The notes: a model not told the origin generated them from the sequence alone. A stretch of DNA of 64,000 nucleotides from Tepidamorphaceae bacterium (GCA_028279445.1 JANQNT010000023.1:434001-498000); one strand, 5' to 3'. Positions 25,749 through 34,601 are shown, counted from the stretch's first letter. Numbers and translations: made by a program.

Positions 25749-26915
25749 CTAGCGCAGGCGCTCCAGGATCGAGACATAGTTCGCCACCGCCGCGCCGCCC
25801 ATGTTGAAGATACCGCCGAGTTCGGGAGCATCGAGCTGCATGTCGCCGGCCTCACCGGCAAGCTGCATGGCGGTCAGGACATGCATCGACACACCGGTCG
25901 CGCCGATCGGATGGCCCTTGGATTTCAGCCCACCTGACGGGTTGACCGGCAGCTTGCCATCGATAGCGGTGACACCGTCGGCGATGACGCGAGCGCCCTC
26001 GCCTTCCTTGGCCAGCCCCATCGCCTCGTACTCGATCAGCTCGGCGATGGTGAAGCAATCGTGGGTCTCCACGAAAGAAAGGTCGTCCAGCGTGACGCCG
26101 GCATCGGCCAGCGCTTTTGCCCAGACTTCAGCGCAGCCTTCGAACTTGAGGATGTCGCGCTTCGACATCGGCAGGTAGTCCTGCACGTGGCGGGCGGCGC
26201 GGAAGGCGACTGCCCGGTCCATGCGCAGCGCGGTGCTGACGTCGGTCAGTACCAGTGCTGCGGCGCCATCGGACACCAGCGAGCAGTCGGTGCGTTTCAG
26301 CGGTCCGGCGACGCGGGGGTTCTTGTCGCTCTCCGCGCGGCAGAAATCGAAGCCAAGGTCCTTGCGCATCTGCGCGTAGGGGTTGTTGACGCCGTTCCTG
26401 TGGTTCTTGGCGGCGATCGCGGCCAGCGCATCGGACTGATCGCCATGGCGCTGGAAGTAGCCATCGGCGATGACGCCGAAGATACCCGCGAAGCCGCCCG
26501 GCGTGTCGCCGTCCTCGGCCAGATAGGAGGCTTTTTTGAGGATTTCGCCGATCTCGGGGCCCGGTGTCGTGGTCATCTGCTCGACACCGACCACGAGCAC
26601 CACCCGCGCGGACTTCGCGGCAATCGCTTTCAGTCCCTGATGCACGGCGGCCGAGCCCGTGGCGCAGGCGTTTTCCACCCGCGTCGCCGGCTTGAAGCGC
26701 AGCTTCTCATCGGCCTGCAGCACCAGGGACGCGGTGAAGTCCTGCGCCGAGAAGCCCGCATTGAAGTGGCCGAGCACGATCTCATCGACATCTTCCGGGC
26801 CAATGCCGGCATCGTTGAGCGCCTGCGCAGCGACGCGCACGACCATGCTCTCGACGGTCTCCGCGTCGTGCTTTCCGAACGGCGTATGGGCCCAGCCGAC
26901 AATGCAGGCGGTCAT
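25749..26915 (-). CDS. Thiolase-family protein (SCP2-type acetyl-CoA acetyltransferase)
   Basis: A 388-residue thiolase-fold protein. The nucleophile is C84 in VENACATGSAAVHQG, and the His motifs are VETHDCFTIAELIEYEAMG and PSGGLKSKGHPIGATG. The C-terminal Cys loop of ordinary thiolases is replaced by GGIFNMGGAAVANYVSILE, the pattern of the SCP2/lipid-transfer thiolase group. It probably cleaves or forms 3-oxoacyl-CoA, possibly of branched or steroid type. ATG at 26915; the longer frame has no ribosome-binding site. It stands alone, converging on the Tat protein gene with a 17-base gap. Confidence 0.88.
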   Translation of the reverse strand: MTACIVGWAHTPFGKHDAETVESMVVRVAAQALNDAGIGPEDVDEIVLGHFNAGFSAQDFTASLVLQADEKLRFKPATRVENACATGSAAVHQGLKAIAAKSARVVLVVGVEQMTTTPGPEIGEILKKASYLAEDGDTPGGFAGIFGVIADGYFQRHGDQSDALAAIAAKNHRNGVNNPYAQMRKDLGFDFCRAESDKNPRVAGPLKRTDCSLVSDGAAALVLTDVSTALRMDRAVAFRAARHVQDYLPMSKRDILKFEGCAEVWAKALADAGVTLDDLSFVETHDCFTIAELIEYEAMGLAKEGEGARVIADGVTAIDGKLPVNPSGGLKSKGHPIGATGVSMHVLTAMQLAGEAGDMQLDAPELGGIFNMGGAAVANYVSILERLR

Positions 26916-26976
26916 GGCGTCGTCTCCCGGCGAAAATCTCTCCTCACCGGATATAGGCACTTGGGAGTAGCAGCGT

Positions 26977-27594
26977 CTACTCGCCGCGCGACACCGTCTG
27001 CGACGCGCCGGGCCTTGAGGCGTCCGTGACCGGTACGATCACCGTATAGGCGCCCCCATCGCCGGTGGCTTCCAGCCGGCGCGTGTCCGCCTCGCCCCCG
27101 GCCAGCGGATCGTCGCTCAAACGCAGATGCCCCGAAACGGTCAGCGCCAGATGCGGGGCGGCGATCGAACGGTCGAGATGGAAGGCCCCGCCGTCCCCCT
27201 CGATCACGCATTCGATGGTGGTTTCCCCGTCGATGACCGGTCCGCACAGACCGAGTTCGCCGTAGAACGCGCCATCGATTTCCGCATAGACCAGCGCAAA
27301 GCTCGGCTGCGTATCGTCCATCGCCGCCGCATCGAAATACTGCCTGGTGGTGGTGCTTGCGGGTGCGGCGAGGACGACGGTCAGGTCGCGGACGGCGAAG
27401 GGGCCGTCGGCACCCATCAGCAGTGTGTTGGTGAAGGCGCGATAGACGATCCCTGAAGCGATGTGCGGCAGGCTCTGGAACACCTCTTCGGCGTCGAGTT
27501 CGCGTGCGAGCGCGTCCTGAGCGCGCGCGCTGCCCGGCAGCAGTGCGGCAAGCAGCACCACGGCCATGCAAAGAACCGTCGCTTGAAGGGGCAA
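26977..27594 (-). CDS. Exported protein of unknown function (TTG start)
   Basis: Not recognised. A 205-residue protein with a signal peptide (PLQATVLCMAVVLLAALLPG, cleavage after SARA). The mature part is beta-rich with two Cys (LGLCGPV and TIECVIE) that could pair. The start is a TTG at 27594, chosen because a perfect AAGGAG lies six bases before it and gives a compact signal peptide. The in-frame ATG ten codons later (MAVVLL) would shorten the signal. The gene follows the asparaginase by 25 bases and is probably co-transcribed with it. Confidence 0.7.
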   Translation of the reverse strand: MPLQATVLCMAVVLLAALLPGSARAQDALARELDAEEVFQSLPHIASGIVYRAFTNTLLMGADGPFAVRDLTVVLAAPASTTTRQYFDAAAMDDTQPSFALVYAEIDGAFYGELGLCGPVIDGETTIECVIEGDGGAFHLDRSIAAPHLALTVSGHLRLSDDPLAGGEADTRRLEATGDGGAYTVIVPVTDASRPGASQTVSRGE

Positions 27595-27619
27595 TGCGCG
27601 CTCCTTGCGGACTGTCGCC

Positions 27620-28645
27620 TCAGCCGAATGTCGTGAGCGCATGGCGCAGGTCCGAAGTTGGTTGCAGGCGGCCCACCGTGTCGCCACGCGCATTGGTGAC
27701 GTCCGGGAGCACGCGCGATTCCATGAATGTGTCGTCTTCGCTTGAATGCACCGCGAAGCGCGCGACGATCGCCGCGGCTACGACCTGGGCTGCGCGGCTT
27801 GTGCCGTCCTCGATCTTGACGGCGGCAGCAACCTTGAGCTTCGGGAAGGCGACCACATAGACCCCTTCCGCGCCGCCCTTGAGGAACACCGTCTCGCCGA
27901 AATGCGCCATCACCTCGGTGTCCAACCGGTGAACGCCGGCGACCGCGTGCGGCTCGGCGGCGCAGGCGCGAAACAGCCGGTCGGCGGCGGCACGCCGTTC
28001 CAGACTCAGGTCCGGATTGCCGAAGAAGCGCGCAAACCCACAGGCGAGCGTGCGCAGCGGCACGGCCCAGGCAGGCAGCGAGCAGCCATCCACCCCGCAC
28101 GGTGCCTCGGCGAGGTCGGTCTCGAACACGTCGGACAGGACCGTGGCGATCTCCGCCTGGGCGGGATGGTCAGAACGTTCGTAGCCGACCGGATTGAACC
28201 CCCTGTGCAGGGCGAAGGCGAGCATGCCGGCGTGCTTGCCCGAGCACTCGTTGGTCATACGAGTTGGTGTCTCGCCGGCGCGGATCAGGGCCTCGATGTC
28301 CGCGTGCTGGTAGGGCCAGCGTGCGCCGCAGGCAAGTGCCTCGGCGTCGAGGCCGAGGCGTTCCAGCGTTGCGGCGACGGCGGTGACATGGCGCGCTTCG
28401 CCGTTGTGGGAGGCGCAAGCAAGCGCCAACTCATAGTCGCTGAAGCCGAAGGCGTCGGCCGCACCGGATTCCACCAGCGCCAGCGCCTGCACCAGCTTGA
28501 TCGACGAGCGCGGGTAGACCGGCGTCTGCGTCGCGCCGATCTCCAGCATGATGCCGCCGTCGGTATGGGCGATCACCAGCGAGCCACGGTGGCGACTCTC
28601 GACGATTGAGCCACGGGTTGCTTCGACGAGGACGGGAACGGACAT
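27620..28645 (-). CDS. L-asparaginase II (Rhizobium etli type)
   Basis: A 341-residue member of the asparaginase II family (PF06089), structurally a serine-hydrolase/beta-lactamase-like fold unrelated to E. coli AnsA/AnsB. Visible: YPRSSIKLVQALALVESGA with the S-S-x-K catalytic pair near residue 48, ACASHNGEARHV, RMTNECSGKHAGML (conserved Cys/Lys zinc region) and GVDGCSLPAWAVPL. It hydrolyses asparagine to aspartate and ammonia. Followed closely by the exported protein above. Confidence 0.92.
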   Translation of the reverse strand: MSVPVLVEATRGSIVESRHRGSLVIAHTDGGIMLEIGATQTPVYPRSSIKLVQALALVESGAADAFGFSDYELALACASHNGEARHVTAVAATLERLGLDAEALACGARWPYQHADIEALIRAGETPTRMTNECSGKHAGMLAFALHRGFNPVGYERSDHPAQAEIATVLSDVFETDLAEAPCGVDGCSLPAWAVPLRTLACGFARFFGNPDLSLERRAAADRLFRACAAEPHAVAGVHRLDTEVMAHFGETVFLKGGAEGVYVVAFPKLKVAAAVKIEDGTSRAAQVVAAAIVARFAVHSSEDDTFMESRVLPDVTNARGDTVGRLQPTSDLRHALTTFG

Positions 28646-28727
28646 GCGGCGGCACGCGTGAGGATTGACGGGAGGATGCCACTTACACGACGCGGGCCGC
28701 GCTGCAAAGCACGCAGCCCCACGTGGG

Positions 28728-29132
28728 TCAGCTACCCGTCCACCAGCGCGTCAGCAGATAGCCCAGGGTGGCCGAGGTGCCGGTCAACGCCGTTCCCCAG
28801 ATCATGTCGACAATGCTCATGCGCACCGGCCAGTCGCGGATGGTGGCGATGTTGGTGAGGTCGTAGGTGGCGTAACAGAAGAAGCCAAACAGCGCGCCGA
28901 ACATGAGCGCGGTGCGCCAGTCGCCGCTGGCGAGCGCGGGACGAATGGCGAAGATGACGATGCCCACCACATAGACCGCATAAAACCCGAAGGCGACGCC
29001 CCAGCGCACCTGGTCGGCCATCAGGTCGCCCAACTGGCTGAAGTAGAAGCTGCGCGCCACCACGGCGAGCCAGACGATGTCGATGGCGAAGAAGACCAGT
29101 GCGGTGGCGATGTATGCGACGATCCAGGTCAT
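28728..29132 (-). CDS. DUF2177 family membrane protein
   Basis: A 134-residue, four-helix membrane protein matching DUF2177: a start like TWIVAYIATALVFFAIDIVW, FGFYAVYVVGIVIFA, GFFCYATYDLTNIATIRDWP and a closing helix with a Thr/Ser-rich turn. The TYDLTN motif is diagnostic. Function of the family is unknown. It follows the ThDP enzyme by 31 bases in the same direction. Confidence 0.88.
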   Translation of the reverse strand: MTWIVAYIATALVFFAIDIVWLAVVARSFYFSQLGDLMADQVRWGVAFGFYAVYVVGIVIFAIRPALASGDWRTALMFGALFGFFCYATYDLTNIATIRDWPVRMSIVDMIWGTALTGTSATLGYLLTRWWTGS

Positions 29133-29163
29133 GACGGATTTACGCGCTCAGGTGTCAACAGGA

Positions 29164-30798
29164 TCAGTCGGTGAGCTGCATCGTCGGCGACAGATCGCGC
29201 GGGTCGAGCTTCAAGTGGATCAGGCTGGCGCCATCGTGGGCACGGGCAGCCGCCAGCGCCTCGGGGAGATCGGCATCCTTCGTCACGCTCAGCGCCAGTG
29301 CACCATAGCTCTGCGCCCACCGGGTGAAATCGGGATTGGCGAGTGCGGTCGCCTGCACGCGGCCGGGATAGGTGCGCTCCTGATGCATGCGGATGGTGCC
29401 GTAGCTGGCATTGTCGCAGACGATGACGATCGGCTTCGCGCCGGCCTGGACAGCGGTGGCGAACTCGGCCTGGGTCATCTGGAAGCAACCATCGCCGGCC
29501 AGGCATACGATGGCCTTGTCGGGATGGCGCAGGCTGGCAGCAATCGCGGCAGGCAGGCCATAACCCATCGAGCCCGACGTCGGCGCAAGCTGCGTGCCGA
29601 ACCCGCCGTAGCGGAAGAAACGGTGCAGCCAGATGGCATAATTGCCGGCGCCGTTGGTGATGATCGCATCGTCGGGAAGGGCATCGCGCAGGTGGCTGAT
29701 CGTCGCCGACATGGTGACTGCGCCGACGCTCGGTGGCGGAACGTCGGACCAAGCGCGATAGTCGGCATTGGCCTCGCCCGGCGTTGCGACCCGCGCTGGT
29801 GAGGCGGAGTGGGCGGCGGCCAGCACGGCGTCGAGGAAGGTGCCCGGCGTCGCGTTGATGGCAAGGTCGGGCACATAGATGCGGCCAAGCTCCTCGGCGC
29901 CCGGATGCACGTGGATCAGGGTCTGGCGCGGTTTAGGGATATCGAACAGGGTGAAGCCCTGGCTGGGGTTTTCGGAAAACCGCGCACCGAGCAGCAGCAC
30001 CAGATCGGCATCGGCGATACGCTGTTTCAGCGCCGGGTTGATGCCAAGCCCGACATCGCCGGCATAGTTCGGGTGATCCTGCCGGAACAACCCCTGGCGG
30101 CGGAACGAACAAGCGACCGGGAGTTGCCAGATCTCAGCGAAACGCGTCAGCGCCTGCGTGTCTTCCGCACGCCAGCGCGATCCGCCGACGATGACGATAG
30201 GCCGTTGCGCACCGTTCAGCATGTCGATGGCACGGGCGGCATCGTCAGGTGCTGGCGCTGGCGCGGCGACATTGACGCGCGGTCCGGGCTTCGCCGTCAC
30301 CTGCTCACGCAGCATGTCCTCGGGCAGCGCCAGCACGACCGGTCCCGGCCTGCCGCTCATCGCCACGTACCAGGCATGGGAGAGCACTTCCGGGATGCGC
30401 TCGGCGCAGTCGAGCTCGTCGACCCACTTGGCCATCGATCCGTAGAAGGCGCGGTAATCGACCTCCTGGAACGCCTCGCGGCCGTGCATCTCGCGGCCGA
30501 TCTGGCCGACCAGCAGCACCATCGGCGTTGAATCCTGTCGCGCGATGTGCACGCCACAGGCGGCATTGGTCGCGCCGGGCCCGCGGGTGACGAGCGCAAC
30601 GCCGGGCCGGCCGGTCAGCTTGCCGTCGGCCTCCGCCATCATCGCCGCGCCGCCCTCGTGACGGGCGACCACGGTTTCGATCTTCGAGCCGTGCAGGCCA
30701 TCGAGCACGTCGAGATAGCTCTCGCCGGGGACGCAGAAGACGCGGTCGGTTCCCTGCGCTTCGAGACATTGAACGATGAGATGGCCGCCGCTTGGCAT
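29164..30798 (-). CDS. Thiamine-diphosphate-dependent enzyme (acetolactate synthase-like)
   Basis: A 544-residue three-domain ThDP enzyme. The N-terminal PYR domain has the catalytic Glu at 48 (VARHEGGAAMMAEADGK) and RGPGATNAACGVHIA. The central domain runs from about residue 190. The C-terminal PP domain has GSMGYGLPAA and AGDGCFQMTQAEFATAVQ with the GDG...N cofactor motif (CDNASYGTIRMHQE). The FAD-binding features of true acetolactate synthase are weak and no small subunit is adjacent, so the substrate (another 2-oxoacid or sulfoacid) is open. GGAGA precedes the ATG at 30798. Confidence 0.88.
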   Translation of the reverse strand: MPSGGHLIVQCLEAQGTDRVFCVPGESYLDVLDGLHGSKIETVVARHEGGAAMMAEADGKLTGRPGVALVTRGPGATNAACGVHIARQDSTPMVLLVGQIGREMHGREAFQEVDYRAFYGSMAKWVDELDCAERIPEVLSHAWYVAMSGRPGPVVLALPEDMLREQVTAKPGPRVNVAAPAPAPDDAARAIDMLNGAQRPIVIVGGSRWRAEDTQALTRFAEIWQLPVACSFRRQGLFRQDHPNYAGDVGLGINPALKQRIADADLVLLLGARFSENPSQGFTLFDIPKPRQTLIHVHPGAEELGRIYVPDLAINATPGTFLDAVLAAAHSASPARVATPGEANADYRAWSDVPPPSVGAVTMSATISHLRDALPDDAIITNGAGNYAIWLHRFFRYGGFGTQLAPTSGSMGYGLPAAIAASLRHPDKAIVCLAGDGCFQMTQAEFATAVQAGAKPIVIVCDNASYGTIRMHQERTYPGRVQATALANPDFTRWAQSYGALALSVTKDADLPEALAAARAHDGASLIHLKLDPRDLSPTMQLTD

Positions 30799-30889
30799 CG
30801 GCTTTCTCCATGCGGATTGCCGGCCGGTCATAGCGCGGCGGGCGCCGCCCCGCCAGAGGGCCGTGCCGGCAAGTGGGCAGGCCACCGGG

Positions 30890-31474
30890 TCACGCGGCAG
30901 CGCGCTCGCCGAGTGCCCGTGCGCGACCGATCCAGCCGGCGATCTTCTTCTCGTCGGCCAGTTTCACCGAGCCGAACTGGAGGATCTTGCGCGGCTTGAT
31001 GCCGCAAAATGCCAGCACCTGATTGCGCAGCACCCGCCGACCCGGCTGGCGGTAGAGCAGCGTGTCGATCCAAGGCGGCGTATCCGATGTGATCACCGCA
31101 TCCGCCGTGCGGCCGGAGAGCAGTTTGTCCCAGGCGACACCGCGAGCGCGATACTTGTAGGCGAAGCCCGACGACAGCGCTCGGTCGAGCACCGCCTTCG
31201 CCTTGGTCGGCATGGCGCCCCACCAGTAGGGATGGACAACGAACAGGTGATCGGCCCAGGCCACATTGTCCTGCCAGGCGGCGAGGTCGGGTTCCAGTTC
31301 ACCCGCCGGTCCGGTCTTGCCCGCAATCTCCATGTCGAACGACATCTCGTTCAGGTCCATGCGGCGGATTTCGGCACCTTGTGCCCGTGCACCGGCCTCA
31401 TAGGCATCGGCAATCGCCGCGCATAACGAACTCTGCCTGGGATGTGCCACCCAGATGAACACGCGCTTTGTCAT
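30890..31474 (-). CDS. NAD(P)H:quinone oxidoreductase-like flavoprotein
   Basis: A 194-residue flavodoxin-fold protein of the NQO/KefF/MdaB group. Visible: FIWVAHPRQSSLCAAIADAYEAG (FMN/FAD phosphate loop), VHPYWWGAMPTKAKAVLDRALSSGFAYKY (isoalloxazine region) and a C-terminal helix. Probably a two-electron quinone reductase in electrophile defence. AGGAG precedes the ATG. It is divergent from a TetR regulator with three repeated operator-like sites between them, so control by that regulator is very likely. Confidence 0.88.
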   Translation of the reverse strand: MTKRVFIWVAHPRQSSLCAAIADAYEAGARAQGAEIRRMDLNEMSFDMEIAGKTGPAGELEPDLAAWQDNVAWADHLFVVHPYWWGAMPTKAKAVLDRALSSGFAYKYRARGVAWDKLLSGRTADAVITSDTPPWIDTLLYRQPGRRVLRNQVLAFCGIKPRKILQFGSVKLADEKKIAGWIGRARALGERAAA

Positions 31475-31507
31475 GATCTGCTCCTAGGATCAGTGTCAGG
31501 CATTTGC

Positions 31508-31564
31508 TTGACACTATGTAAACTTGACATGTTGTCAAATGGACATAGATTGACAAGATGTCAA
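31508..31564. promoter_or_regulatory. Cluster of TTGACA-N3-TGTCAA operators between quinone reductase and tetR
   Basis: Two perfect 15-bp palindromes, TTGACATGTTGTCAA (31524-31538) and TTGACAAGATGTCAA (31550-31564), and one degenerate copy TTGACACTATGTAAA (31508-31522). The right-hand site covers the tetR start codon and the left-hand ones lie in the divergent promoter region. This is the expected layout for autoregulation by the TetR protein and repression of the reductase. Confidence 0.8.
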
Positions 31565-32160
31565 GTCAGAAAGTCAAAGACACCCGTTCCCGCGTCCTGC
31601 AGGCGACATGGGAGCTGATGGAGGAACACGAGGGCCACGGCGTTGCCATGGCAGACATCGCGAAGCGCGCCGGGCTCTCACGCCAGGCGGTTTATCTGCA
31701 CTTTCCCAATCGGGCCGAATTGCTGATCGCGGCGACCTGGTACGTCGATGAGGCGCTTGATCTGCCGGCGAAGCTGAGGCCGATGCAGGCGGCAACGACT
31801 GGCGCGGAACGCCTCGACCGGCTGATCGCGGCATGGGGCGGCCACCTGCCCGGGATTCACGGTGTGACGACGGCCATGCTGCGCATGAAGGCTGATGACG
31901 CCGACGCGGCAACCGCATGGGCGGACCGGATGAACGACATTCGCGAAGCCTGTTCGAGAACGGTGGCCATGCTCGCCAGCGAGGACCGACTTCGGCCCGG
32001 CTGGAGCAAGCGCGCCGCAACCGACGTACTGGCAATGCTGCTGTCGGTGGAAAACTGGCAACGCCTGACGCGTGAAGACGGCTGGTCGAACACGACCTAC
32101 ATTAAACGCATGAAACAGATTGCCCACGACCTGCTTGTCGTGAAAAGCGACCCGGACTAG
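31558..32160 (+). CDS. TetR/AcrR-family transcriptional regulator
   Basis: A 200-residue regulator with an N-terminal helix-turn-helix (VLQATWELMEEHEGHGVAMA followed by DIAKRAGLSRQAVYLHFPNR, residues 15-55) and a helical ligand-binding domain with no recognised ligand. The ATG at 31558 is inside a palindromic operator, so binding would block its own translation start region. Its likely target is the divergent quinone reductase gene. The stop overlaps the stop of the convergent CoA-transferase gene (CTAG, 32157-32160). Confidence 0.92.
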   Translation: MSSQKVKDTRSRVLQATWELMEEHEGHGVAMADIAKRAGLSRQAVYLHFPNRAELLIAATWYVDEALDLPAKLRPMQAATTGAERLDRLIAAWGGHLPGIHGVTTAMLRMKADDADAATAWADRMNDIREACSRTVAMLASEDRLRPGWSKRAATDVLAMLLSVENWQRLTREDGWSNTTYIKRMKQIAHDLLVVKSDPD

Positions 32161-33356
32161 GCCACGGTCTCCCCCACCGCGCCCGACGCCAGCATGGCGT
32201 CGATCTCTGATGCCGAGAACCCCGCCTCGGCAAGCACCTCGCGGGTGTGCTGACCGAGCAGCGGCGCCGGTCTGGATGTATCCGCCGGCGTTGCCGAGTA
32301 CTTCACCGGACAGCCGATCGCCTCGACCTTGCCGGCGACGGGATGGTCGGTTGCGATGACCATGTCGCGGGCGCGCGTCTGCGGATCGGCGTGCATCTCG
32401 GTGACCGAGAGCACCGGGCCTGCCGGCAGGCCGATCTCTTCCATGGCGGCAAGCCAGTGCGCGGTTGTCCGCGCCGGGAAATAGCCGCCCAACACCTCGG
32501 CAAGCGCCTCGCGGTTGGTGATGCGCCCCTCGTTGGTGGCGAAGCGCGGGTCGTCGTTGAGGTGCCCGGCGCCGAGCAATCCGATCAGCCGCTCCCAATT
32601 GGCCTGATTGGCCGCGCCGACATTGATCCAGCCGTCGGCGGTGGCGAACGCCTCATAGGGCGCATTGAGCGGATGGGCGGAGCCGAGCGGCCCCGGCGCA
32701 ACGCCGGTCGCCAGTCCGATTGCCGACTGCCAATAGGTCTGCACGATCGCCGCCTCGTAGAGCGAGGTGTCGACCACCTGCCCCTCGCCGGTCCTGAGCT
32801 TGTGGGCATAGGCCGCGGCGATGGCCATGGCGGCGACGATGCCGGCGGTGATGTCGGAGACCGGCGCACCGACCTTGACCGGCGCACGACCTGGTCCTTC
32901 GCCGGTGATCGACATCAGCCCGGACATGCCCTGGGCGATCAGGTCGAAGCCGCCGCGCGTGGCGTAAGGGCCGGTCCGGCCGAAACCGGAGACGGCACAG
33001 TAGATCAGTCCGGGATTGCCCTTGCGCAGCTCTTCGTAGCCCAGACCGAGGCGTTCCATCGTGCCCTTGCGGAAGTTCTCGATGACCACATCGGCGTCCT
33101 TCAGCAACCGGCGCAACGCGTCTGCGCCACCGGGCGTCTTCAGATCGAGCGCAATGCCGCGCTTGTTGCGGTTCATCATCATGAAGGCGGCGCTCTGGCC
33201 TTCGATCTGAGGCGGCACGAAACGGCGCGTGTCGTCCCCGGTCAGTTTCTCGACCTTGATCACGTCGGCGCCCAGATCGGCGAGCATCAGCCCGGCCGTC
33301 GGTCCGGCCATGATGTGGGTCAGCTCAAGGACCCGGCAGCCCTTCAGCGGCCCCAT
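32157..33356 (-). CDS. Class III CoA-transferase (CaiB/BaiF family)
   Basis: A 399-residue CoA-transferase. Visible: LELTHIMAGPTAGLMLADLGADVIKVE (N-terminal Rossmann start), RNKRGIALDLKTPGG, ENFRKGTMERLGLGYEEL and CAVSGFGRTGPYATRGGFDLIAQ. At the position where the formyl-CoA transferase type has the catalytic Asp, this protein shows Glu201 (VDTSLYEAAI). I read this as a family variant, not proof of inactivity. A 14-bp tandem repeat covers its start. It follows the crotonase gene, and the pair may act on one acyl-CoA. Substrate unknown. Confidence 0.88.
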   Translation of the reverse strand: MGPLKGCRVLELTHIMAGPTAGLMLADLGADVIKVEKLTGDDTRRFVPPQIEGQSAAFMMMNRNKRGIALDLKTPGGADALRRLLKDADVVIENFRKGTMERLGLGYEELRKGNPGLIYCAVSGFGRTGPYATRGGFDLIAQGMSGLMSITGEGPGRAPVKVGAPVSDITAGIVAAMAIAAAYAHKLRTGEGQVVDTSLYEAAIVQTYWQSAIGLATGVAPGPLGSAHPLNAPYEAFATADGWINVGAANQANWERLIGLLGAGHLNDDPRFATNEGRITNREALAEVLGGYFPARTTAHWLAAMEEIGLPAGPVLSVTEMHADPQTRARDMVIATDHPVAGKVEAIGCPVKYSATPADTSRPAPLLGQHTREVLAEAGFSASEIDAMLASGAVGETVA

Positions 33357-33402
33357 GTCAGCAGCCCCATGTCAGCGGCCCCATGTCAGCGGCCCCATGT
33401 CA
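33347..33402. repeat. 14-bp tandem repeat across the crotonase stop and CoA-transferase start
   Basis: Four consecutive copies of GCGGCCCCATGTCA (one with a single change) plus a partial fifth. On the minus strand each unit reads TGACATGGGGCCGC and contains both a stop and a start codon. The copies run from the crotonase stop (33402) to the CoA-transferase ATG (33356). Because 14 is not a multiple of three, the ATGs fall in different frames, and only the last gives the full protein. Confidence 0.9.
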
Positions 33403-34179
33403 GCGGCCTTTCCACTGCGGCTTGCGCTTGGCCAGAAAGGCCTCCATGCCCTCCTTGAAGTCCTCGGACATGTAACAGAGCTCGATCAGGTCATGATCGT
33501 CGACGTCGCCGGCGGCGGCTTTCGCATTGCGACGCATGCTCTCCTTGGTGGCGCGCATGGTCAGCGGCGCATGGGTGGCAAGACGCGCAGCCAGTTCCGC
33601 CGCGCGGGCCATCACCGCGTCGCCATCGGGCAGCACTTCGGCGATCAGCCCGGCCGCCGCGGCCTCCTGCGCACCGACAAGGCGGGCGGTGAGCAGGATC
33701 TCCTTGACCCGCGCCTCGCCCAGCAGCCGCACCAGCCGCGCCAGGTTTGCCGTCGACAGGCAGTTGCCCAGCGTGCGCGCGATGGGGAAGCCGAACTTCA
33801 TCGCCTCGCTGGCCAGGCGAATGTCGCAGCACGCCGCGATGGCCGCCCCGCCGCCGGTGCAGGCACCATCGATGGCGGCAATGGTGGGTACGCGGCATCG
33901 TTCGATTGCATCGAACACCGCTTCCATGCGCACCTCGTAGTCCCAGCCGTCCTGAGGGGTCGAGAAGGTGCGAAACTGCGCCATGTCGGTACCGGCGGCG
34001 AATGCACCGCCCGCACCGCTGACGACGACGGCGCGCACGCTCAGGTCGTCGGGAACGCTGCGGCAGATCTGCGCCAGCCCCTCGTACATGGCGAAGGTCA
34101 GCGCGTTGCGACTCTGTGGTCGGTTGAAGATCGCGTAGCCGACGCAATCGCGCACTTCATAGAGCAGTTCATCCGACAT
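33400..34179 (-). CDS. Crotonase-superfamily protein lacking both hydratase glutamates
   Basis: A 259-residue crotonase-fold protein (enoyl-CoA hydratase/isomerase family). The oxyanion-hole regions SGAGGAFAAGTDMAQF and DGACTGGGAAIAACCDIRLAS are intact, but the two catalytic Glu of enoyl-CoA hydratase are replaced: Ala112/113 after GGG, and FGFPIARTLGNCLS where FGxPE is usual. It is therefore unlikely to be a normal hydratase and may be an isomerase, dehydratase or hydrolase type. ATG at 34179; the longer frame to 34233 is less likely. Coupled with the CoA-transferase downstream. Confidence 0.88.
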   Translation of the reverse strand: MSDELLYEVRDCVGYAIFNRPQSRNALTFAMYEGLAQICRSVPDDLSVRAVVVSGAGGAFAAGTDMAQFRTFSTPQDGWDYEVRMEAVFDAIERCRVPTIAAIDGACTGGGAAIAACCDIRLASEAMKFGFPIARTLGNCLSTANLARLVRLLGEARVKEILLTARLVGAQEAAAAGLIAEVLPDGDAVMARAAELAARLATHAPLTMRATKESMRRNAKAAAGDVDDHDLIELCYMSEDFKEGMEAFLAKRKPQWKGR

Positions 34180-34493
34180 GACAGCGATCGCTTTCCGTGG
34201 TGAGTGACCGATCGGGCGTGCGGAGCGTTTCAAGGCCCGATCCCGACGAACACCACTTCCCTACTGGCGCGCCACGAACCGTGCAAGCGCGGGGCGTCAT
34301 GGCCGGCACCCCGGCACCGACGAGGTGCCCATCCCCGTTACACCGGCCATGGAGCCGACCCTGGACCCCGCGCGTCAGGAGGAGATTTGCGCCCATCTTT
34401 GCCGGAGGAGACAATGCCGATTCCGGATCAGGGTCGTTGGTGTTACGGCGAGATACAACTCAGGCGGGCAAATATCGCAGAAATGCCCATAAA

Positions 34494-34601
34494 ATGGTCA
34501 TGTCTCTGCCTATAAAAGTATCTATGCATAATATTTCATCAATATTGGTCAGAATTGGTATATTAATGATTATTATTGGTTTTCTTCTGGTTTTATACTA
34601 G
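34494..34601 (+). CDS. Possible 35-residue membrane peptide in AT-rich patch before amt
   Basis: In the 503-base gap 34180-34682 no larger gene is supported. A short frame codes for a 35-residue peptide with a basic/polar start (PIKVSMHNISS) and an extremely hydrophobic end (GILMIIIGFLLVLY). The DNA here is only about one third GC, in sharp contrast to its surroundings. No clear ribosome-binding site is seen, so the frame may be an accident of an AT-rich promoter region. A 17-bp inverted repeat (CCGCAGGA/TCCTGCGG, 34631-34647) follows before amt. Confidence 0.3.
   Translation: MVMSLPIKVSMHNISSILVRIGILMIIIGFLLVLY

Noticed and set aside
34197..34601. 134-codon frame upstream of amt
   Set aside because: The first 100 codons are Pro/Arg/Thr-rich without any motif. 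Only the last AT-rich 35 codons are kept, as a low-confidence peptide.
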